A stretch of DNA of 64,000 nt from Caprella mutica (GCA_947561585.1 CANNZV010000434.1:124001-188000); one strand, 5' to 3'. Positions 32,531 to 44,262 are shown, counted from the first letter of the stretch. Program-made: numbers and translations. The notes: a model not told the origin generated them from the sequence alone.

Positions 32531-33189
32531 CGGCGGTTACTTAACCCCGATATTGACTGACTTGACTTGACTAGACTGTGATAATCTGTGTTTTTCTATG
32601 TTCATTTAATCTCAATTATTATTCACCATTGATAGAAGTCTAATGGTAAAATTAATGAACATTTAGGATATGTAAATATGTTGTGTTATCGTAGATTAGT
32701 TATGTTTTCTGTGTTAATAAAATATGAAAATATATTGTAAGAAAATACTAGTTTTCCACCTTTTTTCTAATTTCCATACAATTGGTATCTTTTAATAATA
32801 TAACTTTTGAAGCAAACACTCGTGCAACTACTCTTAGGTTCCGTGGAGAGTTTTAAATTTAGGTATTATCTTTCGGGATCTCTCCCTCCCGCAACAATGT
32901 TTTGCTTTCCAGGCAGCTTATTTACAAGCTGCTACTTTACTAGCCAACATAACATGATGACAGGAGGTGAGTTTACTAGCAGCTTGTAAACTCGCCAGCT
33001 TGTAGCGTGTAAACTAGCCTCGTGTAAACGAGCCTTTAGGTATAGTGTGACTGGGACATGCTACATGTCACTCTCTATGCATCTAGGTTAATTTTCCATT
33101 GCGGCACACACTCGTGTGCCCTGACCATGCGGCTGCGTTCATTTGACGTTGCGGCGAGGAAACGCTCGTGTGCGGGGGCCCTAAAGCAT
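32531..33189. other. Non-coding DNA with a GC-rich palindromic patch
   Basis: Between about 32905 and 33185 there are multiple inverted words: ACAAGCTGCTA/TAGCAGCTTGT, CACACTCGTGTG, and CCTTTAGG against CCCTAAAG. This suggests a hAT-like MITE, but I could not define its borders. The frame at 32807-32989 crosses this patch and is not a gene. Confidence 0.4.
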
Positions 33190-33575
33190 TCCATAGAGCA
33201 TAAAATTGCGGATTGTTAAATGCAGCCCAATAATTATAGAAGTCTAAGTATCTATTAATTACTCACCTATACTGAGTGAGAGTTAAGCTATGGATGGATT
33301 TTAAAACATTTAATAAATGCACGACTTTAAACTTTTTCATCACAGTCCCAAACAATGAAAGACTGTATATTATTATTAATATGGTTATATTCGTAGTACT
33401 CTAATAAGTTAATAACCCTATAACAAATTTTCTTGCTATAACTCATAGAAAATGAGATATAGATATTCGAGGAGTGACAATTATAAATTTCTTGTTACTT
33501 TTATTCGCTTTAGTTACCGTTTGGTAACTAAACTGAGTCGTGATTTGGTAACTAAAGCGGGGGATACCTGTATAC
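33190..33575. repeat. Dispersed ~400-bp repeat, copy 1
   Basis: Aligns end to end with 36995-37385: CATAGAGCATAAAATT, CTATTAATTACT, CTATACTGAGTGAGAGTTA, GATGGATTTTAAAAC, GGAGTGACAATTATAAAT. It finishes with a hairpin GCTTTAGTTACC (33507-33518) / GGTAACTAAAGC (33547-33558). The family is unknown. The second copy lies inside the hAT element, so the repeat moved independently. Confidence 0.75.
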
Positions 33576-34265
33576 TAAAGTAAAGTCTCCCTTCATCACA
33601 TTCTTATACCACACTAATAACAGACGAGCTTGATCACAAATATTCATAGCAATCATAAGGAAAGCTTTCAAAAGATCAAATATTAGGAGATGCCGATCAA
33701 ATTTGAGAAGCATGAGAGAAACGGCAAGTTTTTGATTTAAATTAGGCCCGGAATTAATTGTCTGATTGTGAGAGACTGTTGTTGGCCTCTCGGGATTATT
33801 TTCCGTTATATTACTAAGATAAACAACTCTTACATTTAGTAGTCTCTTTATTCATCCTAAAAATACTCGATATGTGGTAGAAAAGAGTAACTAGGATGAG
33901 TTTCTTTAAATTCATCTACTGTATATTATGAATGATTTCTATAATTCCCATGCTCTCTTGTTCACGGAATACTTCATCTGTTAACTTTAATTTATTGGGG
34001 TCTTTCAAGTAATTTATCAGATTGACTTGAACACATTTCTAGAAATATGAAAATTATGACATAACAAGTTTTTTACATTTAAATTCCACATAAGAGATAA
34101 TACGAGCTTACCATCATCATACGTGGATGCGTTCCGAATCACAGTACCTGACGACAACTTTCTATTTGACTCAATGTTTGACACATCCAGTGACTCGTCT
34201 ATATTTAAATATTCTTAACATTGAGAGTCAAGAATTTGGTCCACTGCTTTTTTTTAACTCAGTAT
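33576..34265. other. AT-rich non-coding DNA
   Basis: No supported feature up to the hAT target duplication at 34266. Confidence 0.6.
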
Positions 34266-34339
34266 CTGATAACTAGGGCTGTGACATGGCTTATTTTGCA
34301 TATGTTCGTAAGAATTTGCTTATATTATTTTGTAAGGGC

Positions 34340-35228
34340 TTTAAGCGGAATCATTCGACTGATTCGAGCATATGCTTTTTATTAGAGCTTCAATCAAAAT
34401 CATTCGAGCATATGCTTTTTATTAGAGCTTCAATCAAAATCATTCGAGCATATGCTTTTTGTTAGAGCTTTAAGCAAAATCATTTGAACATATGCTTTTT
34501 CTTAGAGCTTTAAGCAAAATCATTTGAACATATGCTTTTTCTTAGAGCTTTAAGCAAAATCATTTGAACATATGCTTTTTCTTATAGAGCTTTAAGCAAA
34601 ATCATATGAACATATGCTTTTTCTTAGAGCTTTAAGCAAAATCATTTGAACATATGCTTTTTGTTAGAGCTTTAAGCAAAATCATTCGAGCATATGCTTT
34701 TTCTTAGAGCTTTAAGCAAAATCATTTGAACATATGCTTTTTATTAGAGCTTTAAGCAAAATCATTTGAACATATGCTTTTTCTTAGAGCTTTAAGCAAA
34801 ATCATTTGAACATATGCTTTTTCTTAGAGCTTTAAGCAAAATCATTTGAACATATGCTTTTTATTAGAGCTTTAAGCAAAATCATTCGAGCATATGCTTT
34901 TTCTTAGAGCTTTAAGCAAAATCATTTGAACATATGCTTTTTCTTAGAGCTTTAAGCAAAATCATTTGAACATATGCTTTTTCTTAGAGCTTTAAGCAAA
35001 ATCATTTGAACATATGCTTTTTCTTAGAGCTTTAAGCAAAATCATTTGAACATATGCTTTTTATTAGAGCTTCAATCAAAATCATTCGAGCATATGCTTT
35101 TTGTTAGAGCTTTAAGCAAAATCATTTGAACATATGCTTTTTCTTAGAGCTTTAAGCAAAATCATTTGAACATATGCTTTTTCTTAGAGCTTTAAGCAAA
35201 ATCATTTGAACATATGCTTTTTGTTAAG
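34340..35228. repeat. 40-bp tandem array inside the hAT left end
   Basis: About 22 copies of a 40-bp unit: CATATGCTTTTTCTTAGAGC plus TTTAAGCAAAATCATTTGAA. Variants are ATTAGAGCTTCAATC and CATTCGAG, arranged in mixed order, and one copy has a TA insertion near 34585. The same GAGCTTTAA/GCATA words appear unarrayed in the right subterminal region of the hAT, so the array grew from subterminal sequence. Confidence 0.92.
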
Positions 35229-35230
35229 AC

Positions 35231-35759
35231 TTAAAGGGATAGTAAAGTTAAAATCAAACAATCGCCAAATTTGTTTTGAATCGATTTAGAATATTTAATT
35301 ATGTAATAATTGAATGCTCGTTTATTTTTAAAATGTTCATATAAAAAGTATATAATAGAATTAGCGACACCTAGCGGAAGTATTACCACTCATTAGTATG
35401 TACGTGATTATGTTTGTTGTTTTCATATATTAATTTATGTATGCAGTAATTAACCTTTTTTGCGTTAAGATGGTTAAAAGATTCAAAACAAGAAGGCATA
35501 ACTTTAAAAATAAAGCCATCTCTTAAGCTAGAATCTAGATAGAAACTTATCTCAATTTGTTTGTTTACAAGATGGTGACGTTGATTGTGGCGCCATCACC
35601 GTTAGCATTTGTTAAGAAATTAATTTTATATAAATTGATATATTTCCATTATTAGATTTTATTGAGCATTACAATTCTACATGAATGCTTTATTTTTACT
35701 AAGCAATCGTTTCATTAGGAAAAAATGACATTTTTTTATAAAGTTTACTGCCCCTTTAA
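35231..35759. mobile_element. TTAA MITE, copy 2
   Basis: TTAA at 35231-35234 and 35756-35759; ends AAGGGATAGTAAAGTTAAAA and AAGTTTACTGCCCCTT. The interior matches copy 3 closely (GCGACACCTAGCGGAAG, GGCATAACTTTAAAAATAAA). It carries the ATGGTTAAAAGATT start of the internal short frame, now broken. It directly follows the 40-bp array. Confidence 0.8.
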
Positions 35760-36131
35760 ATCATGTGCTCAGCAGCTCGAAACATTTCGCTTTTATCAAA
35801 GCACTTGTCTAATTTTAAGGCATAATATCCTTTCGTTGAGGCTTCTGTGAACAGAAGACATCTGAAACTGTTCATAAAAAGGTGAATGTATAAGTATCAC
35901 AGATTCAACCGATAAGTATTTAGTAATCAATTCATTCTGTGGACGCGGCATCCAGTGCAATGTATTATAGGTGCATCTTTCTTTCGTGATAACTCACTTA
36001 GCTCTTAACATGAATGGATTCATCACTGTTTTTTTATATTGGAAATGAATAAACAGATTTGATAATGTTACTTTCTTCAATTGTCTTAATTTTATTTTAG
36101 ACACAACATACCTCGATTGTCTTTACAATAT
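35760..36131. other. Non-coding DNA inside hAT element
   Basis: Nothing recognised. Confidence 0.5.
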
Positions 36132-36450
36132 ATCCCAGCAAATATAGTCGTGTCAACTATATTTCTAAACGATACCACGTGCTCTACACTTCCGATGTAG
36201 AAAAAAGAAACAAATCGATCCCTCTGCATCGTTTAGATACATTTTTAGATTAGCGATGCAACACTCAAAAGACACCAAATGCGATATAAAAACATATCTA
36301 AATTGAAGATATCTGGAAACTGTTCCGATGGATTGTTGATACCATAATACTGTATTAATACTCTTTCTAAATGACGCATAGAAACGAAAGCGTTTTAGTA
36401 ACGAAATAGACAGCAAATTCGAAGTCAAATATATATCTATATTGAAGATA
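36132..36450. repeat. Partial copy of the CCCAGCAAA-ended element
   Basis: TCCCAGCAAATATAGTCGTG and the following ~170 bp match 37614-37780 (GTGCTCTACACTT, GTAGAAAAAAGAAACAAAT, TTTAGATTAGCGATGCAACA). It then continues like 37795-37900. Only one TIR end is present. Confidence 0.7.
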
Positions 36451-36587
36451 CATTTTCGGAAGAAAGTTAAAATATCGAGCTGTATTTCTTACCCACATCT
36501 ACTTCGTTACATATATTGCAATTTACATTTGGGGTATATTAATTTTATTAATGTTATACATATAAATAAATGGGGAGATATGAAGTG

Positions 36588-36662
36588 ATGTGTCTGGGTA
36601 TCGAACCTGGATCATGCAGTTCTGGAATCTGGATCGCCACCACTCTGCCAATCTGGATGCAT
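36588..36662 (-). tRNA. tRNA-like sequence (pseudogene or SINE head)
   Basis: On the minus strand an A box TGGCAGAGTGG (36640-36650) and a B box GGTTCGATACC (36597-36607) are 32 bp apart, both matching the Pol III consensus. The loop TTCCAGA between them would hold a CCA (Trp) anticodon. The T-stem has two mismatches and the acceptor arms do not pair, so it is not a functional tRNA. A decayed tRNA or a tRNA-derived SINE head is more likely. Confidence 0.4.
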
Positions 36663-36994
36663 TTAAATAAAACAAAATTTAAATACACTCAGGCCTAAGA
36701 TTTATTAAAAGCGGTAATTATTTTGAGATATATCTCGAAATGATTACCGTTCGTAGACATAGAAAACGGAGACAAGTTTTTCGTGATTATTTCAGGCATC
36801 AAGGTTATTGGAAGCAATTGGCTCAAAAATTCATCATGTCCCGATGAATTAACTGTATTTAACTTTTATTTTCAATCGTTATCCATGATACCAATTAGAA
36901 TAGAAGTTAAATGATAATTATAATATTTTCTTTTCTGACGTGTCCGAAATTGTAGAACCTACCAATAACTTGGAACTTACTACTCTACTACTTA

Positions 36995-37385
36995 AAATAT
37001 TTCATAGAGCATAAAATTTCTGTTTGTTCAATGTAACACAATAATTATAGAAATCCAAATAGGTATCTATTAATTACTAACCTATACTGAGTGAGAGTTA
37101 TTTATGTGATGGATTTTAAAACCTTTCATATATTCACAACCTTAAACTTTCATCACAGTCACAAGCACCGAAATACTGTTTAATAATAGACTTACATAGA
37201 ATTGTAACGCAAAAACAAATTTTCTTTCATTATAAATCATATAAAATGACTAAATGAGATGCATAATCAAGGAGTGACAATTATAAATATATATTCCTTG
37301 TTACTTTTCCTAGCTTTAATTACCGTTTGATAATTACACTGAGTCATGATTTGGTAATTAAAGTTGGGTCTGCCTGTACTGGTAG
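36995..37385. repeat. Dispersed ~400-bp repeat, copy 2
   Basis: Partner of 33190-33575, inside the hAT element. The terminal hairpin is kept with compensating changes: GCTTTAATTACC (37313-37324) against GGTAATTAAAGT (37353-37364). Confidence 0.75.
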
Positions 37386-37613
37386 GCCCCGCTTTTATTT
37401 TCAAAATCACAACTCAGATTTATTACAAATGGTAATAACAGCGAAGTAGGAATATATAGGTATATGCCAAGAATTTATATAATTGTAACTTCTTGAAAAT
37501 TTCATTTTCTATGAGCTCGAATTATAAAACGTTTTGAGGACACGACTATCTTATCGTAAAGATGAAAGTTCTGTGATGAAAGTGAATGAATCAAAAGCAT
37601 TAAAATATAACCA

Positions 37614-38514
37614 TCCCAGCAAACATAGTCGTGTCAATTATATTTCTAAACGATTCAACGTGCTCTACACTTTCAATGTAGAAAAAAGAAACAAATCCAT
37701 CCCTCTACATCGTTCAGATACATTTTTAGATTAGCGATGCAACACTCAAATAAATAAAAAAGAGATATAAACGAAAGAGTTTTAGTAATGGAAAAAACAC
37801 CAAATGCGATACAAAAAATCATATCTAATTTGAAGATATTTGGAAACTGTTTCGATGGATTGTTCTGTGTCAGAACTCTTTCTAAATTACGCATTGAATC
37901 TTCATTTTTCATTTCTAAAATAGTAACCCAAAAGAGACCTCGCATCGTTTAGATACATATTTAGATTAGAGATGCAACACTCAAATAAATAAAAAGATAT
38001 AAACGAAAGCGTTTTAGTAATGCAATAGACACCATATCGATATCAAATACACACATCTAAATTAAAAATATTTATTAACTGATACCTATATTTATATTGA
38101 TACCGATATACAGTATTCAGTACTCTTTCTAAATGATATTTCACTTATTGTTTCTAAATAGTAGCGATAAAGAAAAATCAGATCTTTCAAATACATTATA
38201 ATTCGGTTGGCGATGCAACACTATTCTGATCATAAATGGAATGAAATTTTAGGTATATATTTTAAAACGGAATTCCGTAATATAATATATATCTATTTAC
38301 TGGTGTTGTTTCGATTCATTTAGATAGATATCGGAATTGATCATAAATTATACAAAATTTTAGATATCTAATCTAAAACGGAATTCAATAATATAGATAT
38401 CTATTTACTGGTAGATATCTATTTACTATTCCATATCTATTACCGTCATGCACTACCAGCGTAACGAATTAGACACAACCCGATATCGAATAGATTCGGA
38501 CATGTTTGCTAGGA
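37614..38514. mobile_element. TIR element with TCCCAGCAAACAT ends
   Basis: TCCCAGCAAACATAGTCG at 37614-37631 is inverted as GACATGTTTGCTAGGA at 38499-38514. Internally two direct copies of CATCGTT(T/C)AGATACAT...GATGCAACACTCAAATAAATAAA (near 37708 and 37943) show a duplication. Length is 0.9 kb, with no transposase. A hAT- or Tc1-type MITE is possible; flanking duplication is unclear. Confidence 0.6.
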
Positions 38515-39570
38515 TCAATTCTATTTCTCGCTTTGAAAACAGATGGCGCCACAACGCACTTTTAAAATAGAGATTGTCGAGAGTAGTGCTTCTTACTGTA
38601 GTATAATATCTTTGGCGTAACCCTTCGAATTTGCAGAAAAAAAATCAAATTGATAGCTTGCACGACCTACCATCCAGGATAACTAAGGTTGCTATATCCC
38701 CCAGTAAATCCTAGCCAAATCCAATGCTCTAGAAATTTTAACTGACAAGCTTTTGTGGAAGTTCTGCGAAGTTGAAGTGATTTTATAATTTCGTCTATTT
38801 CAATTATACGCAAATAATCAACCATGCATGTATAGAAAAACTCAAATTGAAGATATAGCTATAAGGATGAGCCAACATGGGGCGGAGCACTAAATCGTTA
38901 GTGCATGCTTCGTCCTTTGTTGGCCCTTCCTCCTTGCATGCAATTATGTGTCGAATTAAATCTCATTTCAAATAATAGAACTTTGAAACTCTCATCGTAA
39001 ATGGTTGTAATGTAGTTTGTTATTTCAGCTAGTTTGTTGCACTGCATAATGCATATTTTATTATTGTCTCAAGTTGATTGCTTACAATTAAGAACCTAGC
39101 ATTCAGGATTTCTTAAGCAGCACGCCTCCCAGTCAATGATCTAAGAACAATATTTTAAAAAACTATATTCTAAGTGGTAGTAACCTTTTATCTTTTAACC
39201 GTAGAGGTGTCACCCAGAATAAGGGGGCCACTCAGACAACTAATAAAAGTTAATTTCATTGACAGGGTGCTAACGCACCCCTTACCATGGAAAATGAATT
39301 ATTGTGATGAATATTTCTCATGTAAAATCTAAATTTGTTAATCAGGAGTAGCTATATTCATTTATTTGAATAATTTTCTTGAATGTGAAAGTATCTTATA
39401 GTCATATTCCCTAAAATACCCAGTAAAAGATACCTATTCAGTTAAATATTAATGTTGTCCTTGATTATTAGTTTATTAATTGTTTTCTTCAATCAATAGA
39501 AAATTTTGAACTATACAATATTGTAAATTTGAAGGCATATCTATTAATAAAAGCTTATGCATCTTACTAT
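38515..39570. other. Non-coding DNA inside hAT element
   Basis: A short hairpin GGGTGC-TAAC-GCACCC occurs near 39265-39280. Nothing else recognised before the right subterminal repeats of the hAT. Confidence 0.5.
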
Positions 39571-39951
39571 TGAGCTTTAAAAGCTATAAAGCATAATTTG
39601 AAACTATTTTACAGCATTATTTTTGGAGCTTATAGAGCATATTTTTGGAGCTTATAGAACGTATCTTGTTAGGGCTTACAGTCACAGCCCTACTGATAAC
39701 ATATCACTAGAATTATAGGACAAATTTTTCCTATCAATAGAATTAAAATAGTAAGTATTTCGTTATCCTCCAAAACCTTTGCATCTCTACACAATTTTCT
39801 TATACTACCTGTGGTAAGGCAAAAGAAATGGCTCAATTGGAGAATAGTTCTTTATTTCCAAGAACACAATAAGGTTATAGCGAGAGGTACAGTAATTGTG
39901 CGGCTATGATGAGGTGTGAGAGTAGAATGAATTTACAGCTCAATCACGAGT

Positions 39952-40252
39952 CCAAAGGCGACTCCACACGATCAATATTATCGACAATATTTACTTATTA
40001 TTGTATCAATATATTGATCGTCTGAACAGGGTACTACTGATGGACTGATGAAAATATTGATGCGATCAAAAGTGCTCAGAAATCTCATCAATATTTGAGC
40101 ATTCATTGATTGATGAAAAATACTGATCGGTTAGACCTCTTCCTTAGGGAGTCAGAGCAACATCCGATGGAAATATTGACAGTACATCATTATTGATCGT
40201 GCGAACTCAATATTGTCAATAGAAATACTGAACGTGTGAACGCTGCTTAAGG
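39952..40252. mobile_element. hAT-like MITE (300 bp)
   Basis: The left end AAAGGCGACTCCACACGATC is an imperfect inverse of the right end, which reads GTGTGAACGCTGCTTAAGG; ACAATATT words match at the same distance on both sides. GATCAATATT-type words recur throughout. Target duplication was not resolved. Confidence 0.5.
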
Positions 40253-40321
40253 TAAACACAGCTGAGATATTTAAGCACAGCACAATTATCTATCCGGCTG
40301 CGCATGCTAATTAAGGGTTTA

Positions 40322-41090
40322 TTTATTTTTTGTTTATTAAACTCAACACAAAGCAAATTACAGATAATATCAAATGGTATAAAATGAGCAATCCCGTATA
40401 AGTTAAAAACTTGAGGGATTAAAGTATAAAATAGGAATAGTAAGAATAGTTAAAAAGTTACATTGGGGTTATATACAAAGTAAGAAAATAGTTGACTAGT
40501 TAAAAAAATGACTATTATTACTACATAAAATCATCATGGTATTTTTCCATAATAGAATCTTTGTACAGCTTTTTAAAAGAATAATTAGACATTTGTAATG
40601 TTAAAATATTGGGGGATTCATTAAAAAGCTTGATAGCTTGGAAAATAGTAGACCGTTTTTCTACTTCTATAGTCTAACTGGAGGTAAAATAAATTTAAAA
40701 GTTCGGGTATTAAAGTCATGCTGTGGTAAGAACTTACTAAAATATCTACCTAACACACTAACGTCATCATATAAAGCGCATCTAATAAATTTCAATAAAA
40801 AATAATTACAAAGGTCCTCAAATTTTAAAAGTTTAAGATCGAAGAACATTTTACTGGTAGAAATTAAAGGAACATGATTGACATTGTATTCAACTTTTAA
40901 AGTAATTCGTAAAATTTTATTCATTAAAATTTGTATTCTATTAATATGAACAGGGTAGGTTTTTCCATATATAATGATTGACTGGATAACTATTGAGTAG
41001 GCAAGTGAATGGTAAATTGTAAGTAGTGCAGGTCTGTTGAGGTAAGGTGAAGCTGCATGAATACTGCCTTGGATTTAACTAAGTCTATTA
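40322..41090 (-). pseudogene. 5'-truncated non-LTR retrotransposon (RT C-terminus)
   Basis: On the minus strand the frame reads LNRPALLTIYHSLAYSIVIQ near 41040, then QSIIIYGK and INRIQILMNKILRIT, followed by LKLLKFEDLCNYFLLKFIRC and a TRTFKF segment. It ends FKKLYKDSIMEKYHDDFM near 40545. This order (thumb, 'Q.r.lR.i', 'L.i....l', 'F+..l') is the post-RT region of CR1/RTE/Jockey-type proteins. The 3' end at about 40325 is AT-rich, like an A-rich tail. The C-terminal frame 40667-40924 is largely intact; everything upstream of the thumb is missing. Confidence 0.65.
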
Positions 41091-41454
41091 CAAATATGGG
41101 TACAATGGTCACAATACCACTACATTACATTCCTCCCCTCTAGATATGACGTACATTATTAGCAGAGGTGGGCGCAGCGCCGCTACTTGTAGCGCGCGCT
41201 AATAGCGGCGCTTTTTTCTGTGTAGAGCAGCGGCGGCGCCGCTACTTCTGTGCTAATGTAGCGGCAGCGCCACTCCTTTTTTCAGAAGCGCTAGAGGTTT
41301 TTCGCGCTACAGCGCTGCTGCTTCTTTCAAAATATTTTTTTTAAAGTTATTTGAGGAATCTAGATAAAAGTCTATACAAGTGCGCGACCCAAGATAGCTA
41401 ATCAGTTGTAAGTGATTTTCAGACAAATCCGCACAGAACGACCAACTGATATTA

Positions 41455-42290
41455 GATTATTATGGTGGGCAATGATAGAATATTATGGTGGGCAATGATA
41501 GATTATTATGGTGGGTAATGATAGATTATTTTGGTTGGCAATGATAAATTATTATGGTGTGCAATGAAAGATTATGATGGGCAATGAAAGATTATGGTCG
41601 GCAATGAATGATTATGGTGGGCAATGAATGATTATGGTGGGCAATGAATGATTATGGTGGGCAATGATATATTATGGTGGGCAATGAAAGATTACGATGA
41701 GCAATGAAAGATTACGGTGGGTAATGAAAGATTATGAAGGGCAATGAAAGATTATGAAGGGCAATGAAAGATTATGAAGGGCAATGAAAGATTATGAAGG
41801 GCAATGAAAGATTATTGTGGTGATCGATGAATGGAAGATTATGGTGGGCAATGAAAGATTATGGTGGACAATGAAAGATTATGGTGGACAATGAAAGATT
41901 ATGGTGGGCAATGAAAGATTATGATGGGCAATGAAAGATTATGATGGGCAATGAAAGATTATGATGGGTAATGAAAGATTATGATGGGTAATGAATGATT
42001 ATGATGGGTAATGAATGATTATGATGGGTAATGAATGATTATGATGGGTAATGAAAGATTATGATGGGTAATGAATGATTATGGTGGACAATGAAATATT
42101 ATGGCGGGCAATGAAAGATTATAGAGGGCAATGAAAGATTATGGAGGGCAATGAAATATTATGGTAGCCAATGAAAGATTATGTTGGGCAATAAAGTATT
42201 TTGGTGGGTAATAAAGAATTTTGGTGGGTAATAAAGGATTATTGTGGGAAATGAAAGATTAAAGTGGCAATGAGAGATTATGATGGGTCC
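41455..42290. repeat. 20-bp minisatellite (GATTATGGTGGGCAATGAAA)
   Basis: About 41 copies of a 20-bp unit GATTATGGTGGGCAATGAAA with variants (GATGGGTAATGAAT, GAAGGGCAATGAAA, AAAG/AATG ends) in local blocks. One irregular copy near 41818 has a TGATCGATG insertion. It lies inside the left end of the 41163-44262 element. Confidence 0.92.
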
Positions 42291-43225
42291 ATCATGATCT
42301 CTCATAAATTATACAAATATTTTTTATATTTTAGATATCAAAATCATTACATTTTTCTTGCAACCAACAAACAGACAAAGACACAAAATGTGAGGTATCG
42401 GAATGATAAAATATTCAATTTAACTTGGATCAAAAATTATTTCACTCTGATCAAATATTATTTCACATTGATCATATTCAATTGCATAAGGATCAAATTC
42501 AAATTGATCAAATTCATTTGGATCAATTAGAACTGTAAATGGCATAGAGAGAGAGGAAGTGTTGCAGCGATTGCAGGACGCTAAGGAAGACGGTGCAAAA
42601 CCTTATTTTGTTTCAGTTATATCATTTCTCCATTGAACAGACGCCAGAAACCTTGCGCCAGACTGCCAGTCACGTGAAGACAAAATAAGAATTTTAGCGT
42701 CCCGCGAGACGCGATATTATTTTGGCCACTGACTCATCACAATTTTGTTAATAAGAAAAACCAATGCCTAATATGATCACCTAAAGTAAATGAGATACCG
42801 ACCTACTATATTATAAAGATCTATCAACTTTTTAAATAAATTACTAATTCTAAAATTAAATTAAAATTGAAAGAATTTAATGCTAATTACGAAAAAATAG
42901 AAACTCCTAAAAATCGAATTCGAAGATAAAATAAAAAGGGAAAGATGAACAAAGAAGTTTCTCAAGAACAGTCACAGAAAACAGTCAAGTAAATGATCTG
43001 AATATTTTCACAGTTACAACTTGCAACCATCCCCAATTTAATTTATGATATTACACCTTTTCTAATTCCCACACTCAACCTCTGAAAACAAAAATAAAAT
43101 AACTCTACCTATTATATTATCATACTAATATATTTATATATGATAATAATAAGCCTAATAATCTATAACTATTGTGATTTTTTTCGGAAATGGCGTTCTT
43201 GTGTAGTTTAACTGCTAATTTCAAG
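42291..43225. other. Non-coding DNA inside the hAT-like element
   Basis: AT-rich. Several GATCAAAT/TTGATCA words lie near 42420-42530. The 88-codon frame at 42264-42530 begins in the minisatellite and is not a gene. Confidence 0.5.
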
Positions 43226-44000
43226 TCAATATTCGGTTTGATTTCCCCTCTTTTCCACCATTTTTTAAAGACGCTTATCCATTAAATCTGTCAATTTCTG
43301 AATTGTATCAGACGTTATCGTCTTACAAGAGTCTTCAGTATCCTTCCAGAGCTCATCTTTCGACAAGAACTGACGTTTTCGCACATACACATTCTGCTTC
43401 AGGATGGACTGAGGTTCTTCAATTGGGTTTGAATTTAGAGAGAGAGACTAGTGATTGACAAAATTATTTATTACTTCTCACGAAACTCACAGTTGCCTTA
43501 GTAGAGTGAGAAGGAACGTTTTTATGTACGAATATAACTTTTTTTAACGCAGCAAGTTTCCTTTTCAGCCAATGAATAAAATCCACAATTTAAAAAGTTA
43601 ATATAATTAGCAGAATTTATTTTTACTCCTTCTGGAATACTGGAAGATCTGACTAGTTCATTTCCAATGGTCCCAGTCCAAATTATCACACCTTAACTTT
43701 CATGTTGACGTCAAATTCGTTGGCAATGTTGTGAGGCACGCGTCAGCCATCAGTCAGGGCCATCGAGACTTTTCACGCACTTTGTCTTTGTAGACTACTG
43801 TTTGGGAATCAGTTTCAAGATACTTCTCCGCCCATAGTAACCTTGTGTGAAAGAGGATTGGTAACAGGTGAAACATGAGAGGCAATTAGTTTCAGTTTTT
43901 TACAGTGGGAGGTTTTTCCACACTCTTAAAAACTGCATCACTAGTTTCCAATGGTTTCCTCTTGAGTTCTCTCTTGATCAATGACAGTTATGTCTCGTAG
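43226..44000 (-). pseudogene. Tc1-like transposase relic
   Basis: On the minus strand, toward 43226, the frame gives SLNSNPIEEPQSILKQNVYV, then RKRQFLSKDELWKDTEDSCK, TIQKLTDLMDKRL and KMVEKRGNQTEY. This follows the C-terminus of Tc1-type transposases ('SPDLNPIEn.W..lk', 'eLw..i...w..i', 'l..SMp.R...vi...G..t.Y') in order. Further up, to about 44000, weaker pieces occur (DWDHWK, WILFIG), broken by stops. It is nested in the hAT-like element. Confidence 0.65.
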
Positions 44001-44262
44001 CTATTTTGTATTTGCCCCTATCCTTGCGTGTTATCTTTTTTCAGGGGATCAACATTTATTTTTTACAGTGTACGTGGCAGTAAAAATAATAAATTCAATT
44101 TTACAGCATATATGACAATTTTTTTGGAAAGTAGCGCTGCCGCTACATTCTGCTGTAGCGGAAGCGCCGCTGCTTTTCTGAAAGTGTAGCGGCAGCGCTG
44201 CTACATTATTATGCATGTAGCGGCAGCGCCGCTGCTTTTCAGAGTAGCGCTGCCCACCTCTG

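Larger units (their letters stand above)
34266..39700. mobile_element. hAT-superfamily element with 8-bp TSD (5.4 kb)
   Basis: The 8-bp target duplication CTGATAAC is present at 34266-34273 and 39693-39700, directly abutting TAGGGCTGTGAC (34274-34285) and its inverse GTCACAGCCCTA (39681-39692). An 8-bp duplication and a 12-bp TIR starting TAGGG fit hAT. No transposase frame was found in the 5.4-kb interior. It holds a 40-bp tandem array just inside the left end, a TTAA MITE, two MITE-like repeats, a tRNA-like segment and a ~400-bp dispersed repeat. The right subterminal region has related GAGCTTATAGA/GAGCATA words. It is a non-autonomous element or one whose gene was lost through nested insertions. 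A related lone right end is at 50640-50798. Confidence 0.85.
41163..44262. mobile_element. hAT-like element with GCGGC-rich subterminal repeats (3.1 kb)
   Basis: CAGAGGTGGGC at 41163-41173 is inverted as GCCCACCTCTG at 44252-44262. Both ends carry clusters of AGCGGCAGCGCCGCTAC-type palindromic words (41170-41330, 44120-44250). CAGRGGTGGGCA termini are common in hAT elements. ATTATT flanks both ends, but a full 8-bp duplication is not clear. The interior holds a 20-bp minisatellite and a Tc1-like relic; no hAT transposase was found. Confidence 0.65.

Noticed and set aside
31378..32570. Long repeat-peptide ORFs on both strands (up to 389 codons)
   Set aside because: These arise from the 24-bp minisatellite, which is open in several frames on both strands. 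There are no domains, and in the 23-bp block the frame is lost.
29563..32740. LTR retrotransposon around the 2-kb minisatellite
   Set aside because: The leader-like composition and an AATAAA downstream suggested it, but no direct repeats or coding motifs were found.
34340..35228. CRISPR-like array (40-bp periodic units)
   Set aside because: The units are contiguous with no unique spacers and lie inside a hAT element, so it is a tandem repeat. The same holds for the arrays at 41455, 52690 and 60092.
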